Shown here one piece after another: positions 11,344 to 21,979 of a stretch of DNA of 64,000 nucleotides (positions within the stretch are counted from its first letter, which is position 1; each line of letters starts with the position of its first letter). This DNA comes from Xylogone sp. PMI_703 (taxonomy: Eukaryota > Ascomycota > Leotiomycetes). The translations under genes were made by a program, and so were the position numbers. The stretch covers positions 6,758,001 through 6,822,000 of the forward strand of contig JAJTUQ010000002.1 of assembly GCA_021399445.1 (NCBI GenBank), written 5' to 3'. A model generated the notes under the pieces. It searched no databases, was not told where the DNA came from, and was given only the letters and a program-made list of their open reading frames with translations.

Positions 11344-12676
11344 CAATAACCAAAACGCATTTGCGAAGAGAAGCGGGAAATAGTGGTCAAAGTTGCTTTT
11401 TGGGGGGGAGATGGTGCTAGTTTGTTTCCTGTATAGTATCATTCGTAGACCGGCACTCTTATCCTTAGTTATGTATGTGGTCCTTGCCATTTAATATGAG
11501 CCAGAGTTTTGACCTTCATCCAATCAATTCGACTTCTCGCGCTGCTTCCTATTGGGCTAAACAACCTAGACTAATGAGGTGGCAGTACTAGTCACATCGT
11601 CACAAAATTCACTGTAAGTGCTAATCCCGTTTACGCCTGAGTCTACAAATTTTGAGGTTAAAATAGACTAGGCAATGGCACGTAGCTCCTTCCCTTTGGC
11701 TAATTATATATGCGAAGTAGAGTATCATTTTCCTATCCCCCGGAGCCTCAGATGACTATTTCATGTCTTATTTAGCGTTATGCCTTAGGCCACAAACCCA
11801 TAAATCAGGACCATCAAAAGTAAACAATCAGCTATCCGAATGTAAACAAATACTTTAATAATAGATAATTGTGTAGAAATGTACTATAAGACCGCTTAGG
11901 ATGTTGTACTGGATTATACAGGCTAACGGCTCTTCAAACCCCATTTTGAGCCAGTCAAAGATGTCAGCAACAAGGATCCTTTGAGAAGGGAGGCTATGGG
12001 TGAGATTAACTATAATTTAACTCAAAAATGTTCATATTATGGTTGCCAGGCTTCTCAGTTTTACTTAGGGCCTTACTTTGAGTAATATCAAAAAGCATGA
12101 CTTGTAATTATCAATAGCCTCAAAATAGGGGTAAAATGAAGGCTTCTCATTGGACGACTTCATTATATAATTATTATGTAATAATAGATACCTGATCTGA
12201 TCTGAGGCTCCGGGGGATACGAGAAGTTTTGAAAAGATAATATGGGTCTTTACCATGACGATCTTGCTATACTAACAGAATACCTTATACTGTATTGGGT
12301 TAGCAGCGGGTTCCTACTCGCAATAGAGTTGTAGGGAGATTAAGCTTACCCACTAGGTTCAGCAAGCTTTTCGTATCCGGGGCTAAATTACTAATCTGTA
12401 AATGTAACTGGCGATTATCCCCATTCAGACAATTAATCCTCATATGGTTCATTAAGAACCCGAAAGTAGCGTGTGTCTAGGCTAAGCCAATGTAATACAA
12501 TATTGCAAGCTCGTATCAACAGCCACAATGCTTGGCTTGAAGGATGCGCTTCTCCGCATCTCCAGGCCTCGCCCCAATAGCTTAGGTCTCCCAGGCCATC
12601 CTCGTATTTGATAGCTGCTTAAAACATCAGCGATTTCCCGCGAGTTCTTGCTCAGGCTACACACTAGTGATTCGCG
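11344..12676. other. Intergenic, no gene seen
   Basis: AT-rich spacer of 1.3 kb. No credible coding exon, RNA gene or repeat seen. Its right end should hold the promoter of the SUR7/PalI gene. Confidence 0.5.
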
Positions 12677-13625
12677 ATGGGCTCGGGAAATGTTCCTACC
12701 ATATTGTCATGCCTACTTGGACTGCTCCTCTCCATACTGGTCCTCATTCCTGGTTGCAATAAAGGAGTTTTGGATCATATCTCGATAGCAACGGTTGGTC
12801 ATGGTCCCCACATGTTCTAGCCTTTAATAAAAGTGTTGACTGTGCATTCTTAGTATCGATACGAGGGGAACTACTCAATTATCTACCCACCTGGAAACGG
12901 TCACGCACCACGAAACCCAGTCGCAGTAGCAATAGGATCATACCCAGACGAATTTCATGAATGGTTCTTCTCCGTACATTATCTCTCTATTTGCGCTGGA
13001 TTTATGGGAGGTACAGAAAACCCGTACTATTACGGCCTCAACTGCTCGCGACGACATGGAGGCTTTACCTTCAGAACCGACGACGATTTTATCCTCAGCT
13101 ATCAATCTATCGGAGATTTATTTCCAGTTGAGCCGTATAGCAATGGCGTCGAGAGCTTCAATCTTCAGGCGCCCTTTGCGATGTTTGTGCTTGGGATTGC
13201 TTTTATCATTTTGAGCTTCGCCTTGCTGGTTTACCAAATATTTACTGCGAGACAATCGAAGTGGCTCAGTACTCTATCAGCAGTATTTATTGGGGTAAGT
13301 TGACAACTCCAATGCTTTGTAAGATTAGCTAACCACTAGGAGATTGCCGCAAATTCGCTCTTGATATCATCGTCGATAGTTACAGCGATCACCATACGCA
13401 GCAGCTATGACAGGAGCCAATACAGTGGTTGGACTACAAACTTCATTGGATTAAGTGTATGTTTATTCACGGCTGCTCGTATTTTGCTTAGTTGGTCACC
13501 AGTTGAATAAAGCTAATGATGTTTGATAGTGGGCTAGTGTTGCATTCATGTATCTCGCCTTCATCGTCAAGTTATCCTATATTATAATGCAGAAGGAGAA
13601 AACAAGATTACAGCACGCCCGATAG
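12677..13625 (+). CDS. SUR7/PalI family four-helix membrane protein
   Basis: Four exons (12677-12793, 12854-13294, 13340-13456, 13530-13625), all joined in phase 0, give 256 residues. The layout is that of the SUR7/PalI (claudin-like) family: an N-terminal helix (ILSCLLGLLLSILVLIPG), an extracellular loop with HYLSICAGFM and a paired cysteine (GLNCS), then helices near APFAMFVLGIAFIILSF, ANSLLISSSIVTAI and WASVAFMYLAFIV, ending in a short basic tail. Members sit in eisosome patches of the plasma membrane or act in ambient-pH signalling and wall integrity. It lies inside the span of the biosynthetic cluster but shows no copy of the cluster motif, so a role in the pathway (for example self-protection) is only speculation. 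Confidence 0.8.
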
Positions 13626-13936
13626 TTTAGATATCACCATAATATATGCGACCATGAGATGAAATTACGGCGGTGTCGAGCCGGGTCCGATAACCGCCCA
13701 TTTGGGATGCCAATAAGTAAACCGTTGGTGCTTTTAGCTCAGGCCCTTATATGTTCGGTGTAATATCACTTTACAGTTTCCATCTTCAATATTAGTAGCT
13801 AGTAATCTACTTTATCATATAGAAATAAATGCTCGCTAGGCTTAGTTAGTAACTGGCAGAAATAGCTATATAATAATCAATCGAGGTATTTAGCAAAACA
13901 TTCAAAGCTCACAGCCTATACTGTCAATACAGTACC

Positions 13937-15289
13937 TCAAACTATATATCTAAACCCGACTATAACTGTGAAGAGACCAAGTATCATCATTGATATTGGA
14001 CCCCGGAGGATAAATGAGCTTGTGACTAGACCGACACCACAGATATAAAACACAGCTGCAGCAATGTAGACTGTTATTTGAAAGAAGGCGTCTGACAACC
14101 GTCGAGGTCTGACTTCACTGGAGGCGTCTTTCATTTCAGCACGATAAAGAGCTTCGAACTGATCCACAGTGCGAGAAATATCGTGTTGTTCCGCTATTGA
14201 CCGACTTCGATATTTCATGTTGATATAGGCTTCCTCATCTATGTCAAGCACTTTGTTGATTTTCGTTGCAAAGTCCAGCGCATCTCCAGGTTTAAATAAG
14301 AATCCATTGCCATCAATAAGATGTGGGAGAGCCATTGCATTTGCCGCAACAATGGGAAGTCCAGATGCCAACGCCTCGAGGCTGCTGATGCTCTGGAGCT
14401 CTGCAGTTGATGGCATGACAAATACAGTTGCGCTTGAGAGAACTGATACTTTAGTCTCTTCAGTCACATGTCCCATGAACTCAACGCGCTCATTAACTCC
14501 GAGATCTGCCGCCAGTTGTTGGAGCTGAGGAAGTATCTTCCCTGCTCCAATAATGCGAAGTTTCACGTCTAATCTTGAAGGGAGATACATAAGTGCTCGC
14601 AGGAGGATATCGAGTTGCTTATCAACTGCTACACGCCCTAGATAGACAATTTCATTCTGCGATGGCCGATGTGAGATGAATCTATATCTGGATGTCTCTA
14701 GTCCACATGAAATAGGGAGCACCTGCCTTCGGATCCCAGCCGCCCCTTGGAGGTAACTTGCCGCAGCAGGTGTTGGTGTTGTGATTGCATCAGCCAGCAT
14801 ATACGTTCCTGCTGCATCTGCCCATAATATAGCTGTGAGAATCTGTAGTAATATCTTCGGTATAGGTAAATATTTAGCTAAATTCTCTGACATGGAATGA
14901 TTTGTAGCTATGAGTCGGACCCTCTGGTTGTGGGCTACCCGAGCAACACCCCGTCCGATTTGAAAATGTGATTGAGTATGTATTATATCAGGTCTGATCT
15001 TATCGATAATGGGAGCAGCATCATACTGGACGCGCCACGGCAACGTGGTGCGGAATGACTTTAGGAAGGGCCAAGCGACGGATGGAAGTCGATGAACGAT
15101 GAGAGACGCGCCACCATATTCTTCGACAAACGCTCCATGTTGCTCGTTAGCTGATGGGGCTATGATGTGCACCTCATGCCCACGCAGTACTAGACCAGCA
15201 GCCAGCTGGGCTGTAAAGACTGCAGCTCCATTCACATCTGGTAGGTAGGTATCCCCAGCTATGACAATACGTAGGGATTTGGGAGCCAT
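13937..15289 (-). CDS. GT4-family glycosyltransferase, bacterial-looking, with C-terminal membrane helices
   Basis: A single uninterrupted frame of 450 residues. The N-terminal domain starts with RIVIAGDTYLPDVNGAAVF, the usual opening of GT4 (group 1) enzymes such as the actinobacterial PimB/MgtA type, including the HTQSHFQIGR segment. The C-terminal Rossmann domain has YLGRVAVDKQLD and the nucleotide-sugar binding EX7E motif as ELQSISSLE around residue 295. Two hydrophobic segments follow residue 400 and probably anchor it. It should transfer a sugar from a nucleotide donor (UDP or GDP) with retention of configuration; the acceptor may be the cluster product. Absence of introns in an intron-rich neighbourhood and the bacterial look suggest horizontal origin. 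It is divergent from the carboxylesterase, and a copy of the cluster motif lies between them. Confidence 0.85.
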   Translation of the reverse strand: MAPKSLRIVIAGDTYLPDVNGAAVFTAQLAAGLVLRGHEVHIIAPSANEQHGAFVEEYGGASLIVHRLPSVAWPFLKSFRTTLPWRVQYDAAPIIDKIRPDIIHTQSHFQIGRGVARVAHNQRVRLIATNHSMSENLAKYLPIPKILLQILTAILWADAAGTYMLADAITTPTPAAASYLQGAAGIRRQVLPISCGLETSRYRFISHRPSQNEIVYLGRVAVDKQLDILLRALMYLPSRLDVKLRIIGAGKILPQLQQLAADLGVNERVEFMGHVTEETKVSVLSSATVFVMPSTAELQSISSLEALASGLPIVAANAMALPHLIDGNGFLFKPGDALDFATKINKVLDIDEEAYINMKYRSRSIAEQHDISRTVDQFEALYRAEMKDASSEVRPRRLSDAFFQITVYIAAAVFYICGVGLVTSSFILRGPISMMILGLFTVIVGFRYIV

Positions 15290-15629
15290 CGAGGGCGCTA
15301 GCTGTGTGGCTTAGCACAGATCCTCCACATTAGTTGACTCCGAAAAGTTCTATTTAATACCTAGATGGAGTTTCAATTACTATCTAATGACAGTAATAGT
15401 AATTAAATTATGCAGTCATGGGTCTTCATGCATTGGTCCTCATTCTCTGGGTGGCTCCGCTTAAAGATAATAAGTATCTTAGAACTTGAAAAATCTACTC
15501 GCTCCATGTATTGGATTGGACGCTATAACAAAAGTAACATAGTGTAGTGGCCTAAGAGAAATGGAAAACCGAATGACTATAGTAGTTATTTTGGGGCACA
15601 AGCTTAATCTTGGTTTAGAAGCTTGTGAG

Positions 15630-15666
15630 TAACCCGCCGAGATGCGCACATGGAATCGGTGGAATA
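15630..15666. promoter_or_regulatory. Cluster motif in the GT4/carboxylesterase divergent promoter
   Basis: TCGGCGGGTTA on the minus strand (15630-15640) and a weaker TCGGTGGAATA on the plus strand (15656-15666) point away from each other. They lie about 350 bp from the GT4 start and 200 bp from the chosen carboxylesterase start. Confidence 0.5.
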
Positions 15667-15854
15667 TGCCCACGAGAGCTGATAATGTCCCGTATTCGCG
15701 CTTTCCTCCTTCCAGCCAACACCGTAAGCAGAGTCAATCATTAATTATATCGATTGATGAAATCAGATTGGAGATAATTCCGGCTTTCTTAATATTTACA
15801 GTGTGGTATAGAGTGTGCCGATGTTCTAGCTGGGCAAGAGCAACCGCCACCGCG

Positions 15855-17546
15855 ATGTTCACTGCCGCTTTCAGCGTTGCTGTTGGGTTTCTAGCCTATC
15901 TGTCAACTCTTGTACCCTTTTTCTCGAGGCCACCGACGGTGATAATTGCCAATGGAACTGTTGTTGGACTTCGTGATAATCTCGTCGATTCATTCCTGGG
16001 CATTCCCTACGCTCAATCACCAACGGGGCCTCTCCGATTAAAACCGCCAAAGCAACTAGCTAAAAGCTTTGGAAAGATCGAAGCTACCACTATTCCTCGA
16101 GCATGCCCGCCACTCCCTGCGAAGGCAGATCCGCAGATGCTTGGGCAGCTGCCCCCAGCTATTGCACAGCCGCTGATGGCCATATTTCAAGAACCTGAGT
16201 TTGTCGGTGAGGACTGCTTGACATTGAACATTCAGCGACCATCATTCGCAACGGCTCAGTCTAAACTTCCGGTGCTTGTCTGGCTCTATGCTGGCGGTTT
16301 CGAGCAGGGTTCTACACAACAAGCTGATTTTGCTCATGCCGTCAGGGAGTCGCTCCAGCTAGAGCACCCCATCATAGTCGTGCAGATGAATTGGCGCGTA
16401 TCAGCATTTGGATTCCTAGCTGGAAAAGAGTTGCAAGAGGATGGTAGCACTAATCTCGGACTCCGTGATCAGAGGTTGGCGCTGCAGTGGATCGCCGACA
16501 ATATCGAGGCGTTTGGAGGGGATCCATCCAAGGTCGTCATCTGGGGAGAATCTGCAGGCGGTATGTCTGTATTCGACCACATGATTATAAATGGAGGTGA
16601 CAACACTTATAATGGCCAGCCTCTCTTCCGTGGTGGAATTATGAACTCAGGGGCATCTGCGCCTGCCCTCTCGGTTGATAGCTCAGCGGCCCAGTCAGTC
16701 TATGACTTAGTTGTGAAAGGAGCTGGATGTGCCTCATCGAAGAACAGCTTAGACTGTCTACGAGAAGTACCATACGAGAAATTTCTTAATGCTACGGCAG
16801 AGATACCCGGCATCTTCAACGAAGATGGCGTATCTTTGTCCTTCACTCCCCGACCAGATTCAAAAGACAGCTTCTTTGCATTGTCGCCAGATGAAGTCCT
16901 ACATGCCGAACCCCTTCCCGTAGCCCTCGTTCCTCTTATGTCAGGAACAGAAGAGAATGAGGGCAGCTTGTTCTCACTGGCATTATATCGAGCAATAAAC
17001 TCAGCCAGTATAGTGAAAGCTCTGAATAATATTGTCCCAGGTACGCCAGCCAAGGTATTGCACGAGATTGCGGCTTTCTACGCAAATGATCCGAGTCTGA
17101 ATGTAGCCGATGCCAACGAGCTTTATCCTGGATTCAAGCGTAATGCAGCTATTTCTGGCGACCTCGTCTTCACCTTTCAGCACCGAGCAGTGGTATCTTC
17201 CTTGGCCAAGCTCACACCCATCTGGTCTTGGGTGTCAACGTATGGTCGTGATTTACCCTTTTTGGGGACGTTCCACGGCACAGATATTTTAACCTTGGCC
17301 ATGGGACAGCCTGAGCTAATATATCATAATCTTCTCCAGTACTATATTAGCTTCGTTTACTACTTAGATCCGAATGTCCTTCCTAGAGTTAAAGGAGGTC
17401 GTAAGCTAATAGAATGGCCACGGTATCTGCATGATCGAAAAGAAATTATTCAGTTCACCAAAGAAGGTGAGAAGCTTGCAAAGGACGACGCTCGGAGTGA
17501 AGCATTTGAGTCTTTCTTTTCCCACATGGCAGATTTGAGATGGTAA
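15855..17546 (+). CDS. Type-B carboxylesterase/lipase-like alpha/beta hydrolase
   Basis: Single exon, 563 residues from the Met at 15855. I prefer this start to an in-frame ATG at 15642 because it gives a hydrophobic signal or anchor (MFTAAFSVAVGFLAYLSTLV) directly before the family start (NGTVVGLRDNLVDSFLGIPYA), and because the upstream ATG would put the cluster motif copy at 15656 inside the coding region. The nucleophile Ser is in GESAGG, the acid Glu in GTEENEGS and the His in FHGTDI, so the catalytic triad is complete. Type-B enzymes hydrolyse or transfer acyl esters. In this context it may act on an ester of the cluster product or of its glycosylated form; that is inference from the shared promoter with the glycosyltransferase. 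Confidence 0.87.
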   Translation: MFTAAFSVAVGFLAYLSTLVPFFSRPPTVIIANGTVVGLRDNLVDSFLGIPYAQSPTGPLRLKPPKQLAKSFGKIEATTIPRACPPLPAKADPQMLGQLPPAIAQPLMAIFQEPEFVGEDCLTLNIQRPSFATAQSKLPVLVWLYAGGFEQGSTQQADFAHAVRESLQLEHPIIVVQMNWRVSAFGFLAGKELQEDGSTNLGLRDQRLALQWIADNIEAFGGDPSKVVIWGESAGGMSVFDHMIINGGDNTYNGQPLFRGGIMNSGASAPALSVDSSAAQSVYDLVVKGAGCASSKNSLDCLREVPYEKFLNATAEIPGIFNEDGVSLSFTPRPDSKDSFFALSPDEVLHAEPLPVALVPLMSGTEENEGSLFSLALYRAINSASIVKALNNIVPGTPAKVLHEIAAFYANDPSLNVADANELYPGFKRNAAISGDLVFTFQHRAVVSSLAKLTPIWSWVSTYGRDLPFLGTFHGTDILTLAMGQPELIYHNLLQYYISFVYYLDPNVLPRVKGGRKLIEWPRYLHDRKEIIQFTKEGEKLAKDDARSEAFESFFSHMADLRW

Positions 17547-17900
17547 TGAACAGATGAGGACTGCAAATTGGTTTAGCACAAATCACGTTAACGGATATTC
17601 GTGTGTCTTAAAGGACCAGAAAGAGATGACCAGTAATTATATGTATTACGACAAGAACGAAGATATAGACTACTACTTCGAATAAAATTCGTTAGATAAT
17701 TATAACGCTCAATGTAACCTAATTATACGATGTAATTATGTCTATGAGAAATACGAAACATGTATCGATCGTCAGAATTGTGTAAGAAATTACGCAAAAT
17801 TGAGAGAGGGGTTAATAAACTCCAAAAATTAAGAATCTATAAAGAGCAATTCATGAAATCCCCTGTGTAATCATACATCACGTACATTTCTATTTTAGCT

Positions 17901-19806
17901 TTATCTCGTATGGGCCTCATCATAAGGGCGCAACAGAGTCGCAGATAGTGGCGGATCATTCTCCCAAAAATAAGGGTTGGGCAATGAGTGGTCAGACGCC
18001 AGCGAACTTCCACCGGTAGTTGGTCTAAGGCTAATATTCGACTCGTGATTTTCGATATTCTCACCAGATTTGAGCGACACAGCTCCCCGGCTGGAACCTC
18101 CTAGCAAACTACGGTTGTCGCTATGCTTTGTGTCAATACCAAACTCGGTTTTCAGCTTTTCTCGAAGGCTGATCTCCTGAACAAAGAGCGCCGACACGAA
18201 GCATACAAATGCGAATCCTAACCCGACCTCCCACGTTAGTTTCAGACTATTAACATACATGCCAAGGACCTGCGCCTTTAATTGAGGCGTTGGATTAAGT
18301 GACTCAATAAAAGTCTTAGATGCAGAGGCATATGCACCTCCATTTGCCAAACGCTGTCGGAGGGGAGGACTATCAATCGTGCTCAATAATGTATCAAAAC
18401 GTGAATTAAAAGCAGCCGAGGCAATTGCAACTCCTAACGCACCACCAAACCCGCGAAGGAAACTCCACGTAGCTGTTGCAACTGCCTGATCAGACTCCTC
18501 TAGAGGAGCATGAATAGCCGGCATGACTGTGGTCACAAGGACCCCTGTACCAACTGCACCTATTATCTGCACACCGACCCAATATCCCGTTGAAGATTCA
18601 GTGTCGAGTCTCGAGAAAAGCCCAAAGGCAATAATCGTCAAGACTGTGCCTATGAAGTGGAATGGACGGTATCGGCGAAACCGCGAGACCGCCCAGCCGG
18701 CGGCGATGGCAAATGGCATGGAAGTAATTGCAGTAGGTAAGATGTCTACACCAGATGCTGTAGGGGTATCAGCGAGCACAGCTTGGAAGTATACTGGAAG
18801 ATAGTAGGAAATCCAAAAGACAAGCATTGCTTGAAAGAATGAGAAACTAAATGTCGCCACAGAAGTACGTCTTTTGAACAGGCGCCTTGGCATCGTGGGT
18901 TCTAGGAGAATACTGGATACCTCGATCACACCAAACGCAATCAAGCCCAGGAAACCCAAGATGAGTGGCACTAAGGTCCTCCACGAGGACCAAGGATGCA
19001 GAGTTCCACCCCATTCCAGAGCCAGCAGAATGGAGATTACGGATGGGATAAGCACGGCATTTCCTATGAAGTCGATCCGTATAATAGCATCTTTGATCGA
19101 TCTTCTCGTGCGATTAGTCTTGAGGAAAATGCCCAGCAATATTAGTGCAACACCGCCGATAGGTAGATTCATATAGAAGATCCATCGCCAGGATATATTC
19201 TCCGTCATGACGCCACCAAGAACAGGACCCAAGGTAATGGCAACAGAATATCCTGAAAAGACTATTCCCATATACTTTGGACGTTTCCGTAGAGGGACTA
19301 AATCGCCTACTACTATGGCAACCAGGACATTGATGCCACCGCAACCTACACCCTGGATAGTACGACCAACAATCAATATCGTCAGGCTCTTCGCTGAGCC
19401 ACATATTACAGAGCCGATACAAAACATAGATACGGAGAAAATAATCAGACTCCGCCGTCCAACAATATTACCCATCTGGCCATAGAGCGGCTGGAAGACG
19501 GTTGACGAGAGGATGTATGCGTTTGCGACCCAAACATACGCTGAGCTAGACCCAAGGTCATGCACAATAGTCGGCAGGGCAGTGGAGATGATAGATAGAT
19601 CAAGAGCGGCGAGGATGGATGTTATCGATAGAGCAACGAGGATAATCTAGATGCACGGGACTTGTCAGAATTTTGTTTGCTAATTAACATGGCTACTGCG
19701 TCTGTTCTTGTTCATAGCACCGGGGTAAAGAATGACATACCCAGAATTGAAACCCACGACGTTCAGTAGTTGATCCATCTTTCTGGTTGGTGAAGGAGTC
19801 GTCCAT
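17901..19806 (-). CDS. DHA2-family MFS drug/toxin exporter (14 helices)
   Basis: Two exons (19741-19806 and 17901-19646, 94-nt intron) encode 603 residues. The first exon supplies a short hydrophilic N-terminus (MDDSFTNQKDGSTTERRG); the second starts at the first helix with ALDLSIISTALPTI. Motif A appears as GQMGNIVGRRS and motif C as SGYSVAITLGPVLGG, both typical of proton-driven drug:H+ antiporters. The fourteen-helix layout and a C-terminal serine-rich tail fit fungal toxin efflux pumps found in metabolite clusters. It probably exports the product or an intermediate. Two cluster motifs lie 215-245 bp upstream, between this gene and the 3' end of the regulator gene. Confidence 0.92.
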
Positions 19807-20019
19807 GGTAGATGCGGACGCATGAGGAAAGGCTCAGCCAAATCATAAAACACAGGTCTGATAATCGCTACAAGGGAAAATAAAACAATACCGGTAAAGC
19901 TACATAAAATTGTTCTAGCAATAAGTTGGCTAAAAGCTATCTAGTTTAGGATCACTCTCTTAGATGGATTGGGTGAAAATTGTCTCGCAATGATGTTAGT
20001 CGTAGTGCGAATCCTGGGG

Positions 20020-20051
20020 TCGGCGGATTTGCTTACACAATCGGAGGATTC
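20020..20051 (+). promoter_or_regulatory. Pair of cluster motifs upstream of the MFS gene
   Basis: TCGGCGGATTT (20020-20030) and TCGGAGGATTC (20041-20051) form a direct repeat with a period of exactly 21 bp, that is two DNA turns. They lie in the promoter of the MFS gene, downstream of the regulator's stop codon. Confidence 0.65.
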
Positions 20052-20211
20052 TTTGTTGCTATTTATGTACAATATTTTGCATCTTGTCTCTTCTTTGGAT
20101 AGCTAGTTATGAGACCGGCAAATAGCTTATGTCTTTAGGTGACATTCATCTCTACGACAGACTTTTATGCGATCTGGTGAAATGGGAAAGAAGAAGGGAA
20201 ATTTTTATGAT

Positions 20212-21642
20212 TTATAAATCGTCCGACTGCTCTATTAAATGCTCTATCCTCTTCATTTGAGTCTCTATTCTACTTCGGTGCCCTTGCATAGCGCTGACAA
20301 CTGAACTGGCCAATTCATTACTGGCATATGTATCTTGTTGTTGAATTTGAGAATGGCTATCCCAATTTTCGTCGGCATGCTGGCAGCTGTGATATCGATT
20401 TCGATGTGCTGAGCGTGACTGAGACCTGCTAGTCATTGATGGTGATATATACGGATCTACATGAGGTCTATCAGAGGACTTTGAAGACCTACCGTCTATC
20501 AAAGCCGCTAGAGGCCCAAAGGCGCGGTCTAGACGCTGGAGTAGATAGCTGATGAGCTTCAGAATCATAACCGCCTGCGGTGCGGATCCTAGTGAAAACT
20601 CAATTTGGGAAATTGAAGGGGGCGTGAGCTGAGGTGTGGTTTCTAACGTGATTGTATTGTCCCGGCTAAATTGAGAACATATTGAAGCACATATCGCTTC
20701 GAATGTGGATAGCAGCCGGTAGTAGCACCCCAGTGCCATTAGGATGACCTGCAGGTCTGGAGTCTGTTCAATTTGCGAGTACGGAGAAAAATCTGTTGAC
20801 GTATCCGCTCCAGGCTGGTGCGGGTAATGTCGCGGCTGCTTGCCCTGTTCCTGAACCAGGCGGTTAGAGAGACGCACGAGAGCAGTTGTAGTATTGGCAA
20901 CCTCATTTACCTCGGAAGAGGTAGCCGTTAAGGTAGCTTCCGAGGTAGTTACCATCCGAGCAGCCCGGTAGCAACGCTGGCTAAGCTCTGTCAACTCTTC
21001 TAAGGTATCCTCGATGTTGTCAGGGTAGAGCTTCGCTTGTAATTCCGGCCTGGAAATATAATCAATGCCGAGTTCAGCTTGCTTCTCGTGCTCTGGGATA
21101 TAGTCCAGGTTAAAACCGGCGTGTGATTGTTGTGACCCAGAAGGCATGGTTGACGTTGCTGAGTCCAAATGCCAGAGATTATCAGTGCTTTCATGTAAGT
21201 GGCTGGTGGTATGGGCTTCAAGTGCTGCTGAGGATTCGTGACCATACAATACCATGTCCTCTGTAATCTCTTGAAAGGCAGCTGTGTTGTCTCCATTAGC
21301 GTCAGGGTGTAAGAGTAATGGATCCACCGGCGTGGAATCGAGTGATTGAGACGAGAAGCGCGGAGAACATGCATGTGCAACCTTCTGTGGACTCCTGATA
21401 TGGACGGGGCGTTGTAACATATCTCTTCGCGTTGACGGCCGGCCAGCAGGCAGTTGTAGGCTATAGAAACACGTTGTACCGGCCTTTTTGCATCGAGTAC
21501 ATGGCACAGCAGCCTTTCCGGGAGCCGTTTCATCTTCCTCCCTACTTAACTGGGCCTTTGATGGGTCTTGAATACACCGGACCTTCTGCACATGGCAGCG
21601 ATCGCATGATTGCCGTCTGGGCAAGGAAGATACTGGTGGCAT
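20212..21642 (-). CDS. Zn2Cys6 transcription factor, AflR-like, probable cluster regulator
   Basis: Single exon of 476 residues. The binuclear zinc cluster sits at residues 13-58: CDRCHVQKVRC gives the first three cysteines and CTRCKKAGTTC the last three. The loop between the third and fourth cysteine is 24 residues long, longer than usual, and rich in acidic residues and serine. The middle is low-complexity, and a region near residues 300-370 (GCYYRLLSTFEAICASI and a following SYLLQRLDRAF helix) resembles the AflR-type C-terminal domain. Such proteins bind CGG-containing sites as dimers, which fits the CGG-core motif found in neighbouring promoters. The gene itself has no copy upstream, so it may be controlled differently; a dyad-rich repeat lies about 280 bp upstream. 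Confidence 0.88.
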   Translation of the reverse strand: MPPVSSLPRRQSCDRCHVQKVRCIQDPSKAQLSREEDETAPGKAAVPCTRCKKAGTTCFYSLQLPAGRPSTRRDMLQRPVHIRSPQKVAHACSPRFSSQSLDSTPVDPLLLHPDANGDNTAAFQEITEDMVLYGHESSAALEAHTTSHLHESTDNLWHLDSATSTMPSGSQQSHAGFNLDYIPEHEKQAELGIDYISRPELQAKLYPDNIEDTLEELTELSQRCYRAARMVTTSEATLTATSSEVNEVANTTTALVRLSNRLVQEQGKQPRHYPHQPGADTSTDFSPYSQIEQTPDLQVILMALGCYYRLLSTFEAICASICSQFSRDNTITLETTPQLTPPSISQIEFSLGSAPQAVMILKLISYLLQRLDRAFGPLAALIDGRSSKSSDRPHVDPYISPSMTSRSQSRSAHRNRYHSCQHADENWDSHSQIQQQDTYASNELASSVVSAMQGHRSRIETQMKRIEHLIEQSDDL

Positions 21643-21920
21643 TCTGGGTGACGGAAAGATCCCAAAGCGGAACAGAAAGAGTACGGATGGTATCCCAGAA
21701 GACTAGTAAATGTGCTATTGGCAAATTTGTAAAACTATCATCTGGCTTGGAATAGATTATTTTCGTTGTAAACATATGAGACCCGAAGCAACTGAGGATA
21801 CGTAACCATCAGTCAGTGGCTCAACTTGTAAAGATTATTGCATAAGACGCCAAGCCAAAGTGTAGGACTGCTCACCCCTTGGACAATATCGGTCACTGAT
21901 GGTTGTGTCCATACACAGCT

Positions 21921-21979
21921 AGATAACGTTATTTTACCCAGATAACGCTATTTTGCCTAGCTATCGTGCTAAAATAGCT
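21921..21979. repeat. 19-bp tandem repeat plus inverted repeat upstream of the regulator gene
   Basis: Two copies of a 19-mer starting AGATAACG (21921-21939 and 21940-21958) agree at 16 of 19 positions. The first contains the perfect palindrome ATAACGTTAT. The second copy's GCTATTTT (21948-21955) is mirrored by AAAATAGC (21972-21979). The place, 280-340 bp before the regulator's ATG, suggests a binding site. Confidence 0.55.

Noticed and set aside
18523..19485. Plus-strand open frames opposite the MFS gene
   Set aside because: Shadows of the strongly coding minus strand with no domain of their own.
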